Of a stretch of 64,000 nucleotides of DNA, positions 48,905-60,482 are shown in pieces. The position numbers and the translations under genes are program-made. Origin of the DNA: Streblospio benedicti (taxonomy: Eukaryota; Annelida; Polychaeta; Spionida; Spionidae); NCBI GenBank assembly GCA_019095985.1, contig CM032661.1, positions 17,531,612 through 17,595,611 of the forward strand, read 5' to 3'. The notes below the pieces were generated by a model. The model did no database searches, was not told where the DNA came from, and was given only the letters and a program-made list of their open reading frames with translations. Position 1 is the stretch's first letter; each line of letters begins with the position of its first letter.

Positions 48905-50940
48905 TGGATGTCCATCAACGAGGTCTACATGCCATCAAGGATACCAATATTCCTCAATCAGATTGTCAAGTAAACACTTTCGTTTCATTGTCAAAATGTG
49001 AAAATATTGAGTTCAAGCATAGGTTACTACGATTTATTGAACCATATTCTACTATGGACTTCAAATATTTACATGTATGATCAGCTTTACTATGTTTCAT
49101 GATTTGTGCTAACTATTTTTGTTGTTGCCATTTTTGTTCCAAATTGTTAAAAAAATATCCAAAAGTTTTAAGATAATAATCTCTTACTCAATTTTACAAA
49201 ATATGTTTGATTTTAAGAACGTTACTTTGATGATTGATGGTCTAAATACAACTAATTTACATTCTTTTGTATGAAAGTGTCCATGAGTGTTAAATAGCTA
49301 TCTACTATCTTATCAGAGAAAACTTCGAAACAAACATGATCACAAAGATGCATTTTCAGGTATACTGGTAGGTTCCCAACAACATTGAATACTATGGGTT
49401 TACAGGTACCGTGTGCCTCGGGGCAGTACCATGCAACAGCTATACTGCCTTGGTCGGCGCTTCACAGCAGCAGAAGCCTTAGAGGCGGGACTGGTTCAAT
49501 ATAAAGCAACAGATGTGTTGAGCAAGGCCAAGGAGGTAAAGAAGTCGTTCTCAATTTGCTCACTTTTAATTGTGTGCCCAAAAGAATCTTCCAATTCTAT
49601 TGTATATTTAGGTCATATTTTTTTTTGTCTGTCAAAAGCGCTGTCTGATATTACAAGATGTGGCTACCTTAATTTTTAAAACAGCATTTGAGTTTGCATT
49701 TTTGTCCACAAAATAAAGTAATATTGTTTTTTCTAATTGCAATGTTTGTGGGTGATGAGCAAGGTGGCCTTATAAAACTCCTTGAAATCTACTATGTTTC
49801 ATGGTACATCTAAAAACTCTTGCCTTGCAATACTCTGTGATGTGAAAAATAATTCACTAATGTAAACAACTCGATAATAGGGATACTTTACCCTAGCTGT
49901 ACTAGTGTCCCCAACAATAAGATTTTTACAGTATATTTGTTATTCAGTATCTTAGTATTTCATGTAATTATGTAATTCTGATTGAGTACCCTCCAGATAT
50001 AGAAATGTTGTAGTTATATATTATATCATCAAGTGTGAAAAATAGAAAGTAAAATTGCATCCACCATAGTTGAATTTATCAAACGTTTTATTTACATGTA
50101 TATATTTTCAATGGAAATTATTCTAAAAAATCTCATTAAAACAGAGTAAAATTGTTTGATAATTTTTTCATGATTAAAAAAGGATATTTAAGTCCAGCAA
50201 ATATAAAGGGAAATCATCCTAAAATGTTATCCTTCGTTTGAATTTTCATGATCCTCTAAATTGACAGTGAAGCTAACCAAATCCCTTGTCCTTAACAAAG
50301 CAGAATCGTAGGTCCACATGGGTGTTTTCAGATCTTTAACTTGAATTTGTGTAACACTTATGTCAGCTGCTCCAAACTTTGCAGAAACTTTTTGATTGTT
50401 AACCAGTGAAAAGGTCGCTGACATATTTGGAATTGATGTCAGAAATCTTAAAAACCTTTTTCTTAAATATGTTCTTTCCCCTTGATTTGTTTCTAATGTT
50501 CGCTCCTCTTGGTTTTCATCCAAGCTTTTTTCGTCAATTATATTCTCCATGATTCCCTGTAAATATTAAAAGGGTATAAATGAAGACAGTCGACTATTAT
50601 AGAGGACAGGGATTTATGATAGCTTTTAAAAATATTGACTTTTAAGTGATATCCTAAAACACATTTTAAATTGTTGGAGTAATATGAAGAAGTTACAATG
50701 TAAACTATTTCAAAGATATCAAGGAAATAAGGAAAATAAAAATTGATATTAAATGTTGAAATGTAGCTTATTCAAATATTATTTTATCTGTAGATAGCAA
50801 GAGAGCGTCTCAAGTACGGACCATTAGGACGTGATGCTGTATGGAATTTGAAAGTTGATCTTAATAAGGAAATACTTGCTACTTGGAAGAATCTTTATAA
50901 ATTTGAAGATCAACCTGAATTGCCAGCTTCTAAATTATGA
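48905..50940 (+). CDS. Crotonase-family enoyl-CoA hydratase/isomerase, 3' part, peroxisomal
   Basis: Three terminal exons are visible: 48905-48969 (its start lost in the assembly gap), 49406-49535 and 50794-50940. Phases agree. They encode the last 113 residues. NEVYMPSRIPIFL and then LGRRFTAAEALEAGLV match the C-terminal half of the crotonase fold, where the motif L-G-R-R-F-T-A-x-E-A-L-x-x-G-L-V is typical. The protein ends SKL, the classic type 1 peroxisomal targeting signal, so it probably acts on enoyl-CoA esters in peroxisomes, as ECI2-type isomerases do. The catalytic N-terminal half with the oxyanion-hole residues is not in view, so hydratase and isomerase cannot be told apart. The last intron holds the Gemin7 gene on the other strand. 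Confidence 0.85.
50227..50550 (-). CDS. gemin7: Gemin7, component of the SMN complex
   Basis: One coding exon of 107 residues. From residue ~30 it follows human Gemin7: RKRFLRFL, AKFGAADISVTQIQVKDLKTP and ALLRTRDLVSFTV align with RERYLRSL, AHFGATDLDVANFYVSQLQTP and ALLRCSDIISYTF. Gemin7 has an Sm-like fold, pairs with Gemin6 and helps load Sm proteins onto snRNAs. The N-terminal ~30 residues are acidic and poorly conserved, and the protein is shorter than the human one. A good acceptor (TTTACAG) lies 6 bp before the ATG, so a 5' UTR intron is likely. The coding exon sits in the last intron of the crotonase gene, antisense. Confidence 0.92.
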   Translation of the reverse strand: MENIIDEKSLDENQEERTLETNQGERTYLRKRFLRFLTSIPNMSATFSLVNNQKVSAKFGAADISVTQIQVKDLKTPMWTYDSALLRTRDLVSFTVNLEDHENSNEG

Positions 50941-52240
50941 TACTTTACAAGGAAATTCTGTCAATATGATAATGAAAACAAAGTGCCAAATTCGATTCAG
51001 TGTGTCAGAACTATAGACATGTAATTGAACATGTAATTGTTACAGGAGATGGCACGAACTGTTTTATATGGTGCAAAAAAGTTTTAGTGCACAATATACA
51101 TGTAGAGTGTATGCTTAGTAGTTTATATGCGAGTTTCAGGATTTTGTATGAAATTTGGTTACCATGACGTTTATTTACATTTTCGTAAAAATGATAGCAT
51201 AAACATAGCAAGACTGAGTTAAAAGTTTTAAACTGTATTTCACCGGGGTATTTCAATATCTTATTGTGTTTCCAATACAATAAGAAATTAACAAAACGCT
51301 TAACAAATACAATCACTAAGTGTTTGTGACTTTCATCTAACCTGGAATACATCTACAGTACCGTAAATAAGTTATACAGTTTCCCTGAGCAAAAGCTTTG
51401 TATGCATTAAAAGAAAGAACATTAATTCTTTTCAACTAGCCATGCTCTTTGTAATTCAATCTTAAATCTAGATACACATTATTATCAAAAGTACCCATGG
51501 TTTTCATATTTTCACAATGATCATTTTTAACAAATCTACCTTCTATTGCAAAGTTATTTGTTAACAACCAATAAAAAATCTAGTCAGCTTCAAGTCAAGA
51601 TTGCCTAATTTATTCCTATCAATATATTTTTATATATTATGTATTTTCTGCACGCCACGAGCATAAACATTATTGTCACTGTTTGATCAACATACATGTG
51701 CTTCTTTGATTTTGTTGGTTTGATTTACATTCAAACATGCTTGACACTAAAAATACTTGTGTTACTGCTATATTGAGCTTTGCATGGAAATAAAATAATT
51801 ATTATATCATTTTACAGAGTAACATTAGACTGTGATGATGTTGTACGTAAATGTCATTTGTTTAAACTAAATGACCAAAAACAATATATCAGTAAAGTGT
51901 CAGAATTCTTATATCAATCACTCTATGAACTATATATTTGATTTCTTTTAGGTAGACTATGAATAAAATAGCAGAACGGAGAAAAAACTAAACTACAGTA
52001 TTGAAAATGAATAATGGCAATAATTCATCAACACATTTGCTTATTTAATAGAGTCATTTCTTCATTTCAAAATACTAATTATCAACAAAAATCATTGACA
52101 GTTTCCTTAACTGGTGTTGACATTTTCAGAATGACGATCCGTGCATGTCAGAATGTAAATCTTCCCGCCTACCCCCAAGAATTGGGTCAGACTCATATCT
52201 GTCAAACAATGTGCGGATGATTCCAAGCTTGTAACTGGTA
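50941..52240. other. Crotonase 3' flank, no further gene seen
   Basis: AT-rich sequence after the crotonase stop codon. A 113-codon minus frame (51011-51352) has low-complexity composition and no family resemblance, so I do not call it. Confidence 0.4.
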
Positions 52241-52245
52241 GTCTA

Positions 52246-52450
52246 CTAGTGGAAGGAGAAGTGTAAACACTGATCAGTATGTGTTTTCTTCCTGTACACT
52301 AAATGCTTCATGTTTTGATTTGGTTTGCGCAATATAAGGATGTTGAGGAAGGGAATCACGCCATCCTTTTCCTCTTCGTGATTTAACTTTATACTGTCTG
52401 TATTATCAACAATGTGGAGATGGTCACTTAATTCCGAGAATGTCACCAGC
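52246..52450 (-). mobile_element. Penelope-like retroelement fragment
   Basis: About 65 minus-strand codons with EEEKDGVIPFLNILILRKPN and LVYRKKTHTDQCLHF. These match the reverse transcriptase end region of Penelope-like elements and the same segment of the element at 29455-30550. Only this short piece is present; no endonuclease or repeats flank it. Confidence 0.7.
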
Positions 52451-52952
52451 AGTTGACGAAATTGTCTATGATATTTGTAAGTAATTAGACTTTAGTGCAA
52501 ACAATGAACATATTCAAGAACATTTGCTTATACTTAATTGAAACGCATTTACAAAAAAAGATCAAGCAATTTCAAATGAAGCATTTTAAATGCCCTATAG
52601 CATACCAGTCTAAGAACAACAGTTCAACAAAATTGAAACATACATTTACAAAATCTCAAGCACTGAGGCATTCTCTTCTATAGAAAACTAAAATACAATA
52701 TTACCTATGATATTGAAATACATCCATCAATATTACATGATACTGATTACTGAAATACATCCGTAATACAACTTGCAATTAGCACTAGATAAATCTTATT
52801 TTGATATGAAGCATGAATCTTCATTTCCACACAGTCGAATGAGCGAATATCTGGACAAATGCAAATGAACAGAAATATACACATGATAAATGTTTTACAA
52901 TTCACAAGCCTGAAATCAAAGTTAAAACTCCCCAAACATGACAGAAATGATC

Positions 52953-53200
52953 AATGTAAATGATCAAATTCGGCCCGCGTCAGGGAAAATGTAAAATACC
53001 CAAAAGAAATAACAAATAACAGATGTGAAGAAATAAAAATTCCTGGTAATAAAGTAAAAATGGACCAAGAAAGTCTAGGGAAGTTTACCATCACCAAGGA
53101 GTCAAATATCTGGAAGTTGAAAATTAAGAAGGCTGACGATATGGAGAAAAATGAAGTGCAACTCCCTCAAAGGGTAAAAGAGGAGATTGAACAAAATTAA
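52953..53200 (+). CDS. Unassigned open frame of ~80 codons
   Basis: The frame opens near 52953 and ends at a stop at 53198-53200. It includes NNRCEEIKIPGNKVKMDQES, LGKFTITKESNIWKLKIKKA and ends EEIEQN. Codon composition looks protein-like and there is a Met at the MDQES position. The pattern of short strands ending in W-x-L-x-I faintly recalls an Ig-like or transposon domain, but I cannot assign it. It could be a retroelement piece near the Penelope-like fragment. Confidence 0.3.
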
Positions 53201-53447
53201 AATACATTGCAACATACAGTATTATTATTGTTTTCAACAAACTGTACTAAACCTGAATTGGGACTAGTTTTGATTTAAGGCACTACCTTGTCAAGTCCTT
53301 ATGCATTTCTAATTATTTCATTGTGACAATTATAGCTTACAATCAACTACATATAAACCTAATAATACTACTTTCATTTGTTTCATTGCTATATATATGT
53401 AAAACACTGGCAAATGTTTGTGTAGTTCAAATGTTTCTAAAACTAAC

Positions 53448-54434
53448 TTATTCTGCTTTCTTCTTCGACAGTACTGCATTATAAACATTGGTGAACGTTT
53501 CTGTAAATAAGAGTGTGCCACCAAACACTAATGAAGTTGCTATCCAATGCTGCACAGTAAAAGGGTTGTTGAAGTAAAAAATAGAGAACAAAAGGGATAT
53601 AAATTTCCTAAGCGTTACAACTAACGTAACAGTAAGAGATGTACATTCTGTAGTAAGAATAAACACTGATTTGATACACATGTATTGGGTCAAAACATTT
53701 CCTAATAAAACTAACCAAAGAACAGGCACTTGAATCCCTATAGACGGTAGGTCATATAAAGAACTCTGTGATAGCATTTTTGCATTATCAACAATATCCT
53801 GCGCAATGAATATGAACCCTGGCAATGGAAGAGCATGATTGAAAAACAGAGATTCGGCAGGATGTTTACCATATTTTGCATACACAGTTTCCTGGTAGAT
53901 GCCCATCCGTGCAGACATGAACAAGGCAAATGTTAATATGGAAATACCAGTGAGCCATGTAAAGTATGCCTTGATGCCTTCCTCTGAATTTTCATCATGT
54001 CCCCCTGAAACGTCATCAGCTGATGCAAGAGTTGCCATAGCAATGCCCACGGTAATCATACCAACAGCAATATACTTTGATAACTTGTACCTACGCTTAA
54101 GTATTATGACACCCAGAATCAAATTAGCCATCAGCGAGCCAGCCCTAAATATCATATGCAGAGTCATTGAAATATTGAAGGCAAATGCATAATTGTTACT
54201 AACCTGAACTAAAAAGAAAATTGCTACCATAATTGCATATGTTGACAAAGGAATAACTGGCTTTCTTGTTCCAAATTTCATAGTCAATACAAATCCTTCA
54301 ATTGCAATAAAAAGAAACTGACAAAACGTGATAAGGTTTCCACTACTAGGTACATCTTTCACCAACAATTCTAGGAACACTACATTGCTGGAGCACCCCG
54401 CTAGCACAAGGAATATAGCAATAGCTGGATTCAT
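53448..54434 (-). CDS. SLC35B4: UDP-xylose/UDP-GlcNAc transporter SLC35B4, single coding exon
   Basis: 328 residues from the Met of MNPAIAIFLVLAGCSSNVVF, which aligns with the human start MRPALAVG. The frame is open 12 codons further up (54470), but that extension has no counterpart. The protein follows human SLC35B4 (331 residues) nearly end to end: TFCQFLFIAIEGF, LHMIFRAGSLMANLILGVII, LTFALFMSARMGIYQETVYA, FFNHALPLPGF and FILTTECTSLTVTLVVTLRK. About ten hydrophobic segments are visible. It carries nucleotide sugars into the Golgi or ER in exchange for UMP-type nucleotides. The human gene has many introns; here the coding region has none. The start is 196 bp after the CMC2 stop, same strand. 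Confidence 0.95.
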   Translation of the reverse strand: MNPAIAIFLVLAGCSSNVVFLELLVKDVPSSGNLITFCQFLFIAIEGFVLTMKFGTRKPVIPLSTYAIMVAIFFLVQVSNNYAFAFNISMTLHMIFRAGSLMANLILGVIILKRRYKLSKYIAVGMITVGIAMATLASADDVSGGHDENSEEGIKAYFTWLTGISILTFALFMSARMGIYQETVYAKYGKHPAESLFFNHALPLPGFIFIAQDIVDNAKMLSQSSLYDLPSIGIQVPVLWLVLLGNVLTQYMCIKSVFILTTECTSLTVTLVVTLRKFISLLFSIFYFNNPFTVQHWIATSLVFGGTLLFTETFTNVYNAVLSKKKAE

Positions 54435-54630
54435 GATGAATGGGTAGTACACAACCAAAAATAAATACAATTAAAATGTTTAACTATGCAGTGAAACCTT
54501 TGGGATAATTGTTATCCAAATTGTTTGAATGAATATTTAATCTTAAGTGTCCAAAATATCCTTTCAATTGTGGCACTACAGTATCCTTAATGTCCAGCGT
54601 AATTTCCCACCAAGAGTACAAAGTCACTTA

Positions 54631-57162
54631 CTAGGGAGTACGTCTGTTCTTTTTCTTATTGGCTAGCCTTCGTTCTTCTCTCTAAAACAATAGATATTAA
54701 ACATGCATTGCATGAAATTCAAATTGTAGTGTAATGTTACTTGTTTTTTTTTTAATCCTTATACATTATGTAAAGCCCCTTTCACGATGCGAGCAGTTGG
54801 CGACCATTTTGCGATCTTGTTGCACCAGCAATATCATTACTCGCACAACCGGTCTCCTCTGTTAGTTATTTTGCAATGGCAAGTGAACTTTGAATATGCA
54901 CAAAATTCATTTTTGGGTTGCAGACTGGGACAGCTATTGATTTTTTAAGTGTCAAAAAGATCACGAGAGTTGCACAACGTTTTATTCATAAGAGATTGTA
55001 CGTGCGGTGCACAACTTTTCACAGGTCGCACATTGATTCACAAGCATATAAGGAATGTTTTTATGACAATGAGAGTGTTGCACAACCACCGTATTTTCGT
55101 GTGCGTCTGTTGTACGACCAACACATGTTGCACTTGAAGTTTTAGACATCGATATGGTGTTTGTTGGATCGATATGGTGTTTGCTCGACAATCCACCTTC
55201 CTTGCCATCATTTCTGCGACTCCCTCTTGTATATACTCGACCGAACAACATTTTGGTTGCATATATTTGCAATAAATTGTGAAAGGCCCTTAAAGTACTT
55301 GCATTGTAGTAAGCTTACTTCCACAAAGATAGCTTCTAGCAGCAAAAATTGTTGTTATACCCAAGCCCCGATTGGGTTGGTTAAGACTGTACACACGAGG
55401 TCTGTAGGCTATGAACTTAACTCAGAATTCAGCCAAACGCACCGGGATGACCCCGTGGTTTTGAACGAATGACGTACATCACGTTCAGATAACTACGTCA
55501 CACGTTTGTCTATCACTACGTCACACGTATATTGATAAACGTGGTTGCTGCACCTACTGTACTCAATTATGGATAATAACATGAAGATTAGACACCCAGG
55601 TTAAATTATATATGTATCCATAATATTTAGTCTATACAACTGGATATACATACAGTGAAACGGCCTACATATTGTAGATCATAGTGTAATGAAAGACTTC
55701 TCATTCATAGCTATTTCATTTACTATGGAAGTACGTCATTCGCCTAATTTTTTATCCCATACCTGCATAGTGACCTCCTTTTTGACAGCAATATCACTGT
55801 ATGAAACCCGTGATCAAGTGTAGATAATTTAGATTTATGATGTACAAAGCTGTTTAAGGTTTCATGCAATGATGAGGGTTAATCATATGTGTAACAGTGG
55901 TTACTATGCTTATATTTTACTGATTTGAGTTGTTAGGCAATTGCATGCAAGACTAGTTTATACCCATGGGGACGAAAAATTGATTATGGGCTCAAGTTTC
56001 ATGCCGTATTCTGAAATAAACACCGCCCATACCCCGATCCTCACCCACTATTCATCTTGCATAGCTCAGGTCTACAGCATCCACACTGTCTTGACACTCC
56101 CACGCCGTCGCCTGAGATTAGTACATTACCCATCACTGTTCTAACACAGTAGCCCACTACCCATTCTGACAGTTTGTTTGTTTGTTTTGTTTTTTGATGT
56201 TTTTTGTGTGACATTGTCTTGTAGGATATGTCTTAAATTTTCTGCACATGAACCAGACATAACACGAGGGGTTTGGGTCTTAAGCATATGCTTATATATA
56301 CATATTATATATGCTTATGACCATGCAACAGAACTACTACATCCCTAAGAATGTAGCAAATAAAATGTGCTCTTCAGCAACAACAATGTAAGAGAGATCT
56401 AAGCCTATCATCTCAATATATGGATATGTGCAGATTTATGAAATATAATAAAAGCTTGCTACTTTAATTTAAAACAGAATGCTTATTATAGATACTGTTA
56501 ATTACCTCTCTTTCTAGACACTTTCCAAGATCTCTGTCAATAGCGTTGCACTTCCCATAAAACTTTGCATACGGGTGCTGAAATAAAAGCATGAATGTTG
56601 ATTTGTAATGTAACTAATGTCACACATATATGAGGTGTTAGAGTCCTGATTAAAATAAGTCTGAATTAACTATTGCCTCTATCTATAAGTCGACAAAAGT
56701 TCTCTAATAAAATTTACAGTAAACATTATCTCCATGAAGAATTTATTCAAGTATTAATTATATAACTAGGACATTCACAAAGTGTCACCAGTTTTTTATT
56801 CTTCCTTGACGTGAATGCATGCAGTACTTACATGCACTGTAGGATACAACTGGTTAACATATCAACATTGTTTTTACATTACAAATTTTGCATATGATAC
56901 TAATGATGAAATTGCAGATAAAATTATTAGCATAGTGCTATACACAGCATTCACAGTTTTAAAGCACATTAGCATTTGGAAATGTTTTGGATAATATTCG
57001 ATATAACATGATCTAACTGATGGGGAAAAAATATAATTGAACTTCTTCTGAAGTCGAATAAACATCAAATTAGAAACTTACATCCTTATGACACTGATGA
57101 AATTTGCGGATCAGTTCATTACATTCAAGTGTATGCAAGTGAGGAGAAAGATCAGGGTGCAT
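54631..57162 (-). CDS. CMC2: CMC2, mitochondrial twin CX9C protein of cytochrome oxidase biogenesis
   Basis: Exons 57162-57082, 56577-56506 and 54681-54631, all phase 0, give 67 residues. The N-terminus [14 protein letters not shown] is nearly the human sequence. Two CX9C pairs are intact ([11 protein letters not shown] in exon 1 and [11 protein letters not shown] in exon 2). Such proteins form a disulfide-held helical hairpin in the mitochondrial intermembrane space, and CMC2 takes part in cytochrome c oxidase assembly. The tail is basic ([16 protein letters not shown]). An in-frame upstream ATG (57183) would add seven residues; an acceptor lies at 57207, so the 5' UTR is spliced. The TAG stop (54633-54631) overlaps a perfect GTAAGT donor, so a further spliced exon cannot be excluded. 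Confidence 0.93.
55141..56505. other. CMC2 intron 2, no nested gene seen
   Basis: The intron between exons 2 and 3 holds AT-rich sequence, with short unrecognised frames on both strands (for example 55161-55472). I see no exon or repeat boundary I would call. Confidence 0.4.
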
Positions 57163-57234
57163 ATTTTTTTTTTCTTCTGCCATAGGCGTCAGTGTCCAAA
57201 TCACTGAAAAAAAATCAAGTTACAAATATAATCA

Positions 57235-57360
57235 GCTCAACATCTACTGGGGTACTATCAGACCCGAACAGTGGAACAGGAATTGAAGTCGCAACCTTCT
57301 GGTCACGAGTGCAACTCCTTATCCATCTGCTGAGGCGGTTCCATTCGGTTTCGTTGTGTA
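57235..57360 (-). repeat. Possible tRNA-derived SINE head
   Basis: The minus strand reads CAGATGGATAAGGAGTTGCA (A-box-like) and AGGTTGCGACTTCAATTCC (B-box-like) at tRNA spacing. The stems do not pair as a true tRNA. It lies just upstream of CMC2 coding exon 1. Confidence 0.45.
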
Positions 57361-58283
57361 AATATTGATCTAGCAACAATTTTTGTTGAATATATTCAGA
57401 AATCAATTATACCAATGTGATTTATTCTTTTCACTCTTTCTATTGGTGTATAAACCTTTACACATTTGTTTACAATAAAAAATGGCATTCTTAAATAGTA
57501 CCGAACTTCTTAAAGTCTGAATGCACTTGCACTTGCTCGTGTCACGTGACATTGTTGAAAGTATGTTACTAAATAAATGCTATTATTCTGTCGAACTGCC
57601 ACGTCCATTAAATGGATCAGAAGCAGATTTCAACAAGGATTTCAGTTGTGTGTTTAATTCATTTCTAGCTTCAATATTAACCAAGTTATTAGCAGAAAAC
57701 GAATACCAAAATGGTTTTACAGGGCTGATGTAATAGGTGCGAATTTTATCATAATTTATTACTCACTAGCCTCATTCAATCACACTCTTTGTTGCATACG
57801 TCGTCGGCTAACGCCACAACAGGACGTGGATGATCAAGACTAAATTTATTACGTCACAATTTTTCTGGGCCACTTTTGCTTGTGTTTTTGTTGACATCGT
57901 AAGTAACAAAGAAATTCTCAAATTAATTAGCAATATATATGAATACCATGAACTGGTGGTCAGTATCATATATCGCAATAGGTTACTTGATACATTTAGA
58001 TTGTGCATATGTAAACGATTCAGAAAGTTTCAATCCCGTTATTTGATCTTTAATTTTTTCGTGAGCAATTTGTACCATTTTTACCTAATAATAACAAAAT
58101 GATAAAGACCAATGATGCTTTACATTTAAAGATTGCAAAATTTTGTGTTTATTTCTTCCAATAGGCTTTTAGGTATCATAATATTTGACCAATAAAAGAC
58201 TGATTACTTAAGACAGTCACAGTCATACTATTTCAAATGTACATAATACATATTTCATTGATCAAATCATTTGGACCAGGAAG

Positions 58284-58323
58284 CAAACTTCCATTTCTTC
58301 CGTCAAACTTCCATTTCTTCCGT
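58284..58323 (+). repeat. Two-copy 20-bp tandem repeat
   Basis: CAAACTTCCATTTCTTCCGT is present twice in direct succession. Confidence 0.85.
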
Positions 58324-58689
58324 GAAGAAAGTATTTCATATTAATATTAGGATAAAACATTTTAACTAACTTGTTGCATAAAAACATTTCGGGTACCAGC
58401 ATAAAGAGGACAATTAAACAAAAAATGAATTTCATCATCAACCTTATCATTAGATAAGCCTTTGATAATGTTGGACACCTATAATATGCTTAACCATATA
58501 TATATGTTATGCATTTGTTCCTGAAAGAGATAATTCAATCAAATATGATTCTTTGATGTAAAGCATTTCAGCAAGTTTAATTGAGCTGATCTATTTGAGT
58601 CCTTGACCACTGGATATATAGAAGGAATATATGACACTGTTGATTCATTTTTATTTTAGTACAGTCCCCTGGTTTCAATGACAATACTT

Positions 58690-60465
58690 TACACAGTGTG
58701 ATCAATCACTGTGCGAAAGCGATCTACGTAACTCCAGAGTTACGGTAGTCGATATGCATATAGCGGAGCGGATTTTTTATTTTTATATGAGGTTAAGTTC
58801 TTAATAGCTTTATATTTTTTGTTAGAAAGACAGTACTTTGCACGTGTTATCTGCATGCTGCTTAATTTCGTTGAAAGTTTACTTGATAGTATAAAGTGGA
58901 TTTTAAAATTGCGTGGTGACTACTGTAGCTCTCGGGCCCAACTACAGTAACTCTGCATTGAAAAAATCATTGAATACTGCAGCTTAGCTTCTATTCTGTT
59001 GAATTAGAGGTCACATTCGGAATTTTTATTGCAGATATTAACCATGGAAGGAAATTATATGTGCTACTAATGTAAAAATAATGAAATTTCAATAGAAGAG
59101 ACATCCACATAACAGGGATATCAAAACACAGATATAAGTCACACTGTAATGTTGATTTGAAGCATATAAATTAGAGATGTCAATTTTCACCAATTTTAAT
59201 ATTCAAAGCTTCGGCCGTTTTGAGGACCGAAGCTTCGAAGCTTCGGCCATAAAGGGGCGGGGCATAATGTCAAGCTTCATTAACACAAGTTACTAGTACC
59301 ATTTTACAGAGTGCAATATTATAGGAATGATAAAACAGTAATAGAAATCATACTATTGACGTGTTTGACAAGTGTATAACGGTAGACAAAGCTGACAAAC
59401 TACTACACATGTATTTATAAACAATTATTATTACTTGAATGGTTAGGTCGGCATGAGTTGTGAGTTCTATTTAGTACTTACTTGGTCGTAAACCTAAACA
59501 CGCAACAAAAGGGACGATACTTTAGTATAATTATCTCCATTCTACTCGCTGCTGTATTTGACCATTACACCGATAATCAAGCAGTATGCTATATGTATGT
59601 TACACAACTTACCACCTTAATGGTTTAGAATGACTTTGAATGACCAGCAGACGACCCTTTAATTTACACCGCCAGAGGACAATGGGAAACTTGTACTAAT
59701 GGCCGGGACTAACGGCCTAAATCAAAAGGCACAACAAAGCAGCGCTATGGTATAACTTATCTCCCTTGTACTACTCATGGTATTTGACCATTAAACTGAT
59801 AATGTTCTAGTACCCGTATACTCTTATGTAACTTGCTACCTTAAGAGTTTAAACACTATTAATGACATTAAATGACCAGCCAACAGCCCATTCATTGGCA
59901 AAGGCAGAGAACAAGCGGACAATGCTACACCAACCGCGGACACAAAGTCCCTATTCATATAATACCGCCGAACCGGGATTATAATTTACAAATTAATACA
60001 TTACGAAGCATTCGAATCCTGTTTTACTATTCGAAGCTTCGGCTCTTACACCGAAGCTTCGAATTATTTTGACATCTCTAATATAAGTCAGCATTAATTA
60101 CGTTTTGGATGTCTACGTATCTTCAGAGTTACGGTAGTCACGTGAGTGAGTTATGGTAATCATTTGTGTGACTTACGGTAGTCACTTAGGTTGTTGGTTT
60201 CAACCAAAATATGTCATAATACATTTGTTATACATTAAAACTACATGCTCTCTAGAATCAATACGCTAAAATCTAAACCTGCAGCATGTGATATCATGAT
60301 ATAAGTGTACAGAATAAGCACAATAGTGGAGTTTCTAACGTGAAGCGGGCGCTGTTGGCGTAAGCCAATTTTGGCACAAGCTCTGCAACATAAGAAGAGT
60401 TATTCACTCTTGGTAGTCATTTTGGGAGTTACATTGGTCCCTTTCGCACTGTATTAATGGTCTCA
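58690..60465. mobile_element. Larger TIR-like element hosting a hAT-like insertion
   Basis: CAGTGTGATCAATCACTGTGCGAAAG...GTAACTCC near 58690-58730 is mirrored by the complement of GGAGTTAC...CTTTCGCACTGT near 60425-60455. GAGTTACGGTAGTC also recurs just inside both ends (58738, 60125). The termini are diverged, so the exact ends are uncertain. A hAT-like element occupies the middle. Confidence 0.45.
59172..60080. mobile_element. hAT-like non-autonomous element with 8-bp TSD
   Basis: The left end TAGAGATGTCAA and right end TTGACATCTCTA are perfect inverted repeats. Each is followed inward by AAGCTTCGG palindromic motifs. The flanks ATATAAAT (59164-59171) and ATATAAGT (60081-60088) form an 8-bp target duplication with one change, as expected for hAT. 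It has no transposase. An older relative lies at 19255-19560. Confidence 0.85.
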
Positions 60466-60482
60466 AAGAATTACTTAATGTA

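Noticed and set aside
54436-54470. N-terminal extension of SLC35B4 by 12 residues
   Set aside because: The downstream Met aligns with the human start, and the extension has no counterpart in the family.
54918-55272. Overlapping frames on both strands in CMC2 intron 2
   Set aside because: No family resemblance, and mutually overlapping frames of similar length point to chance.
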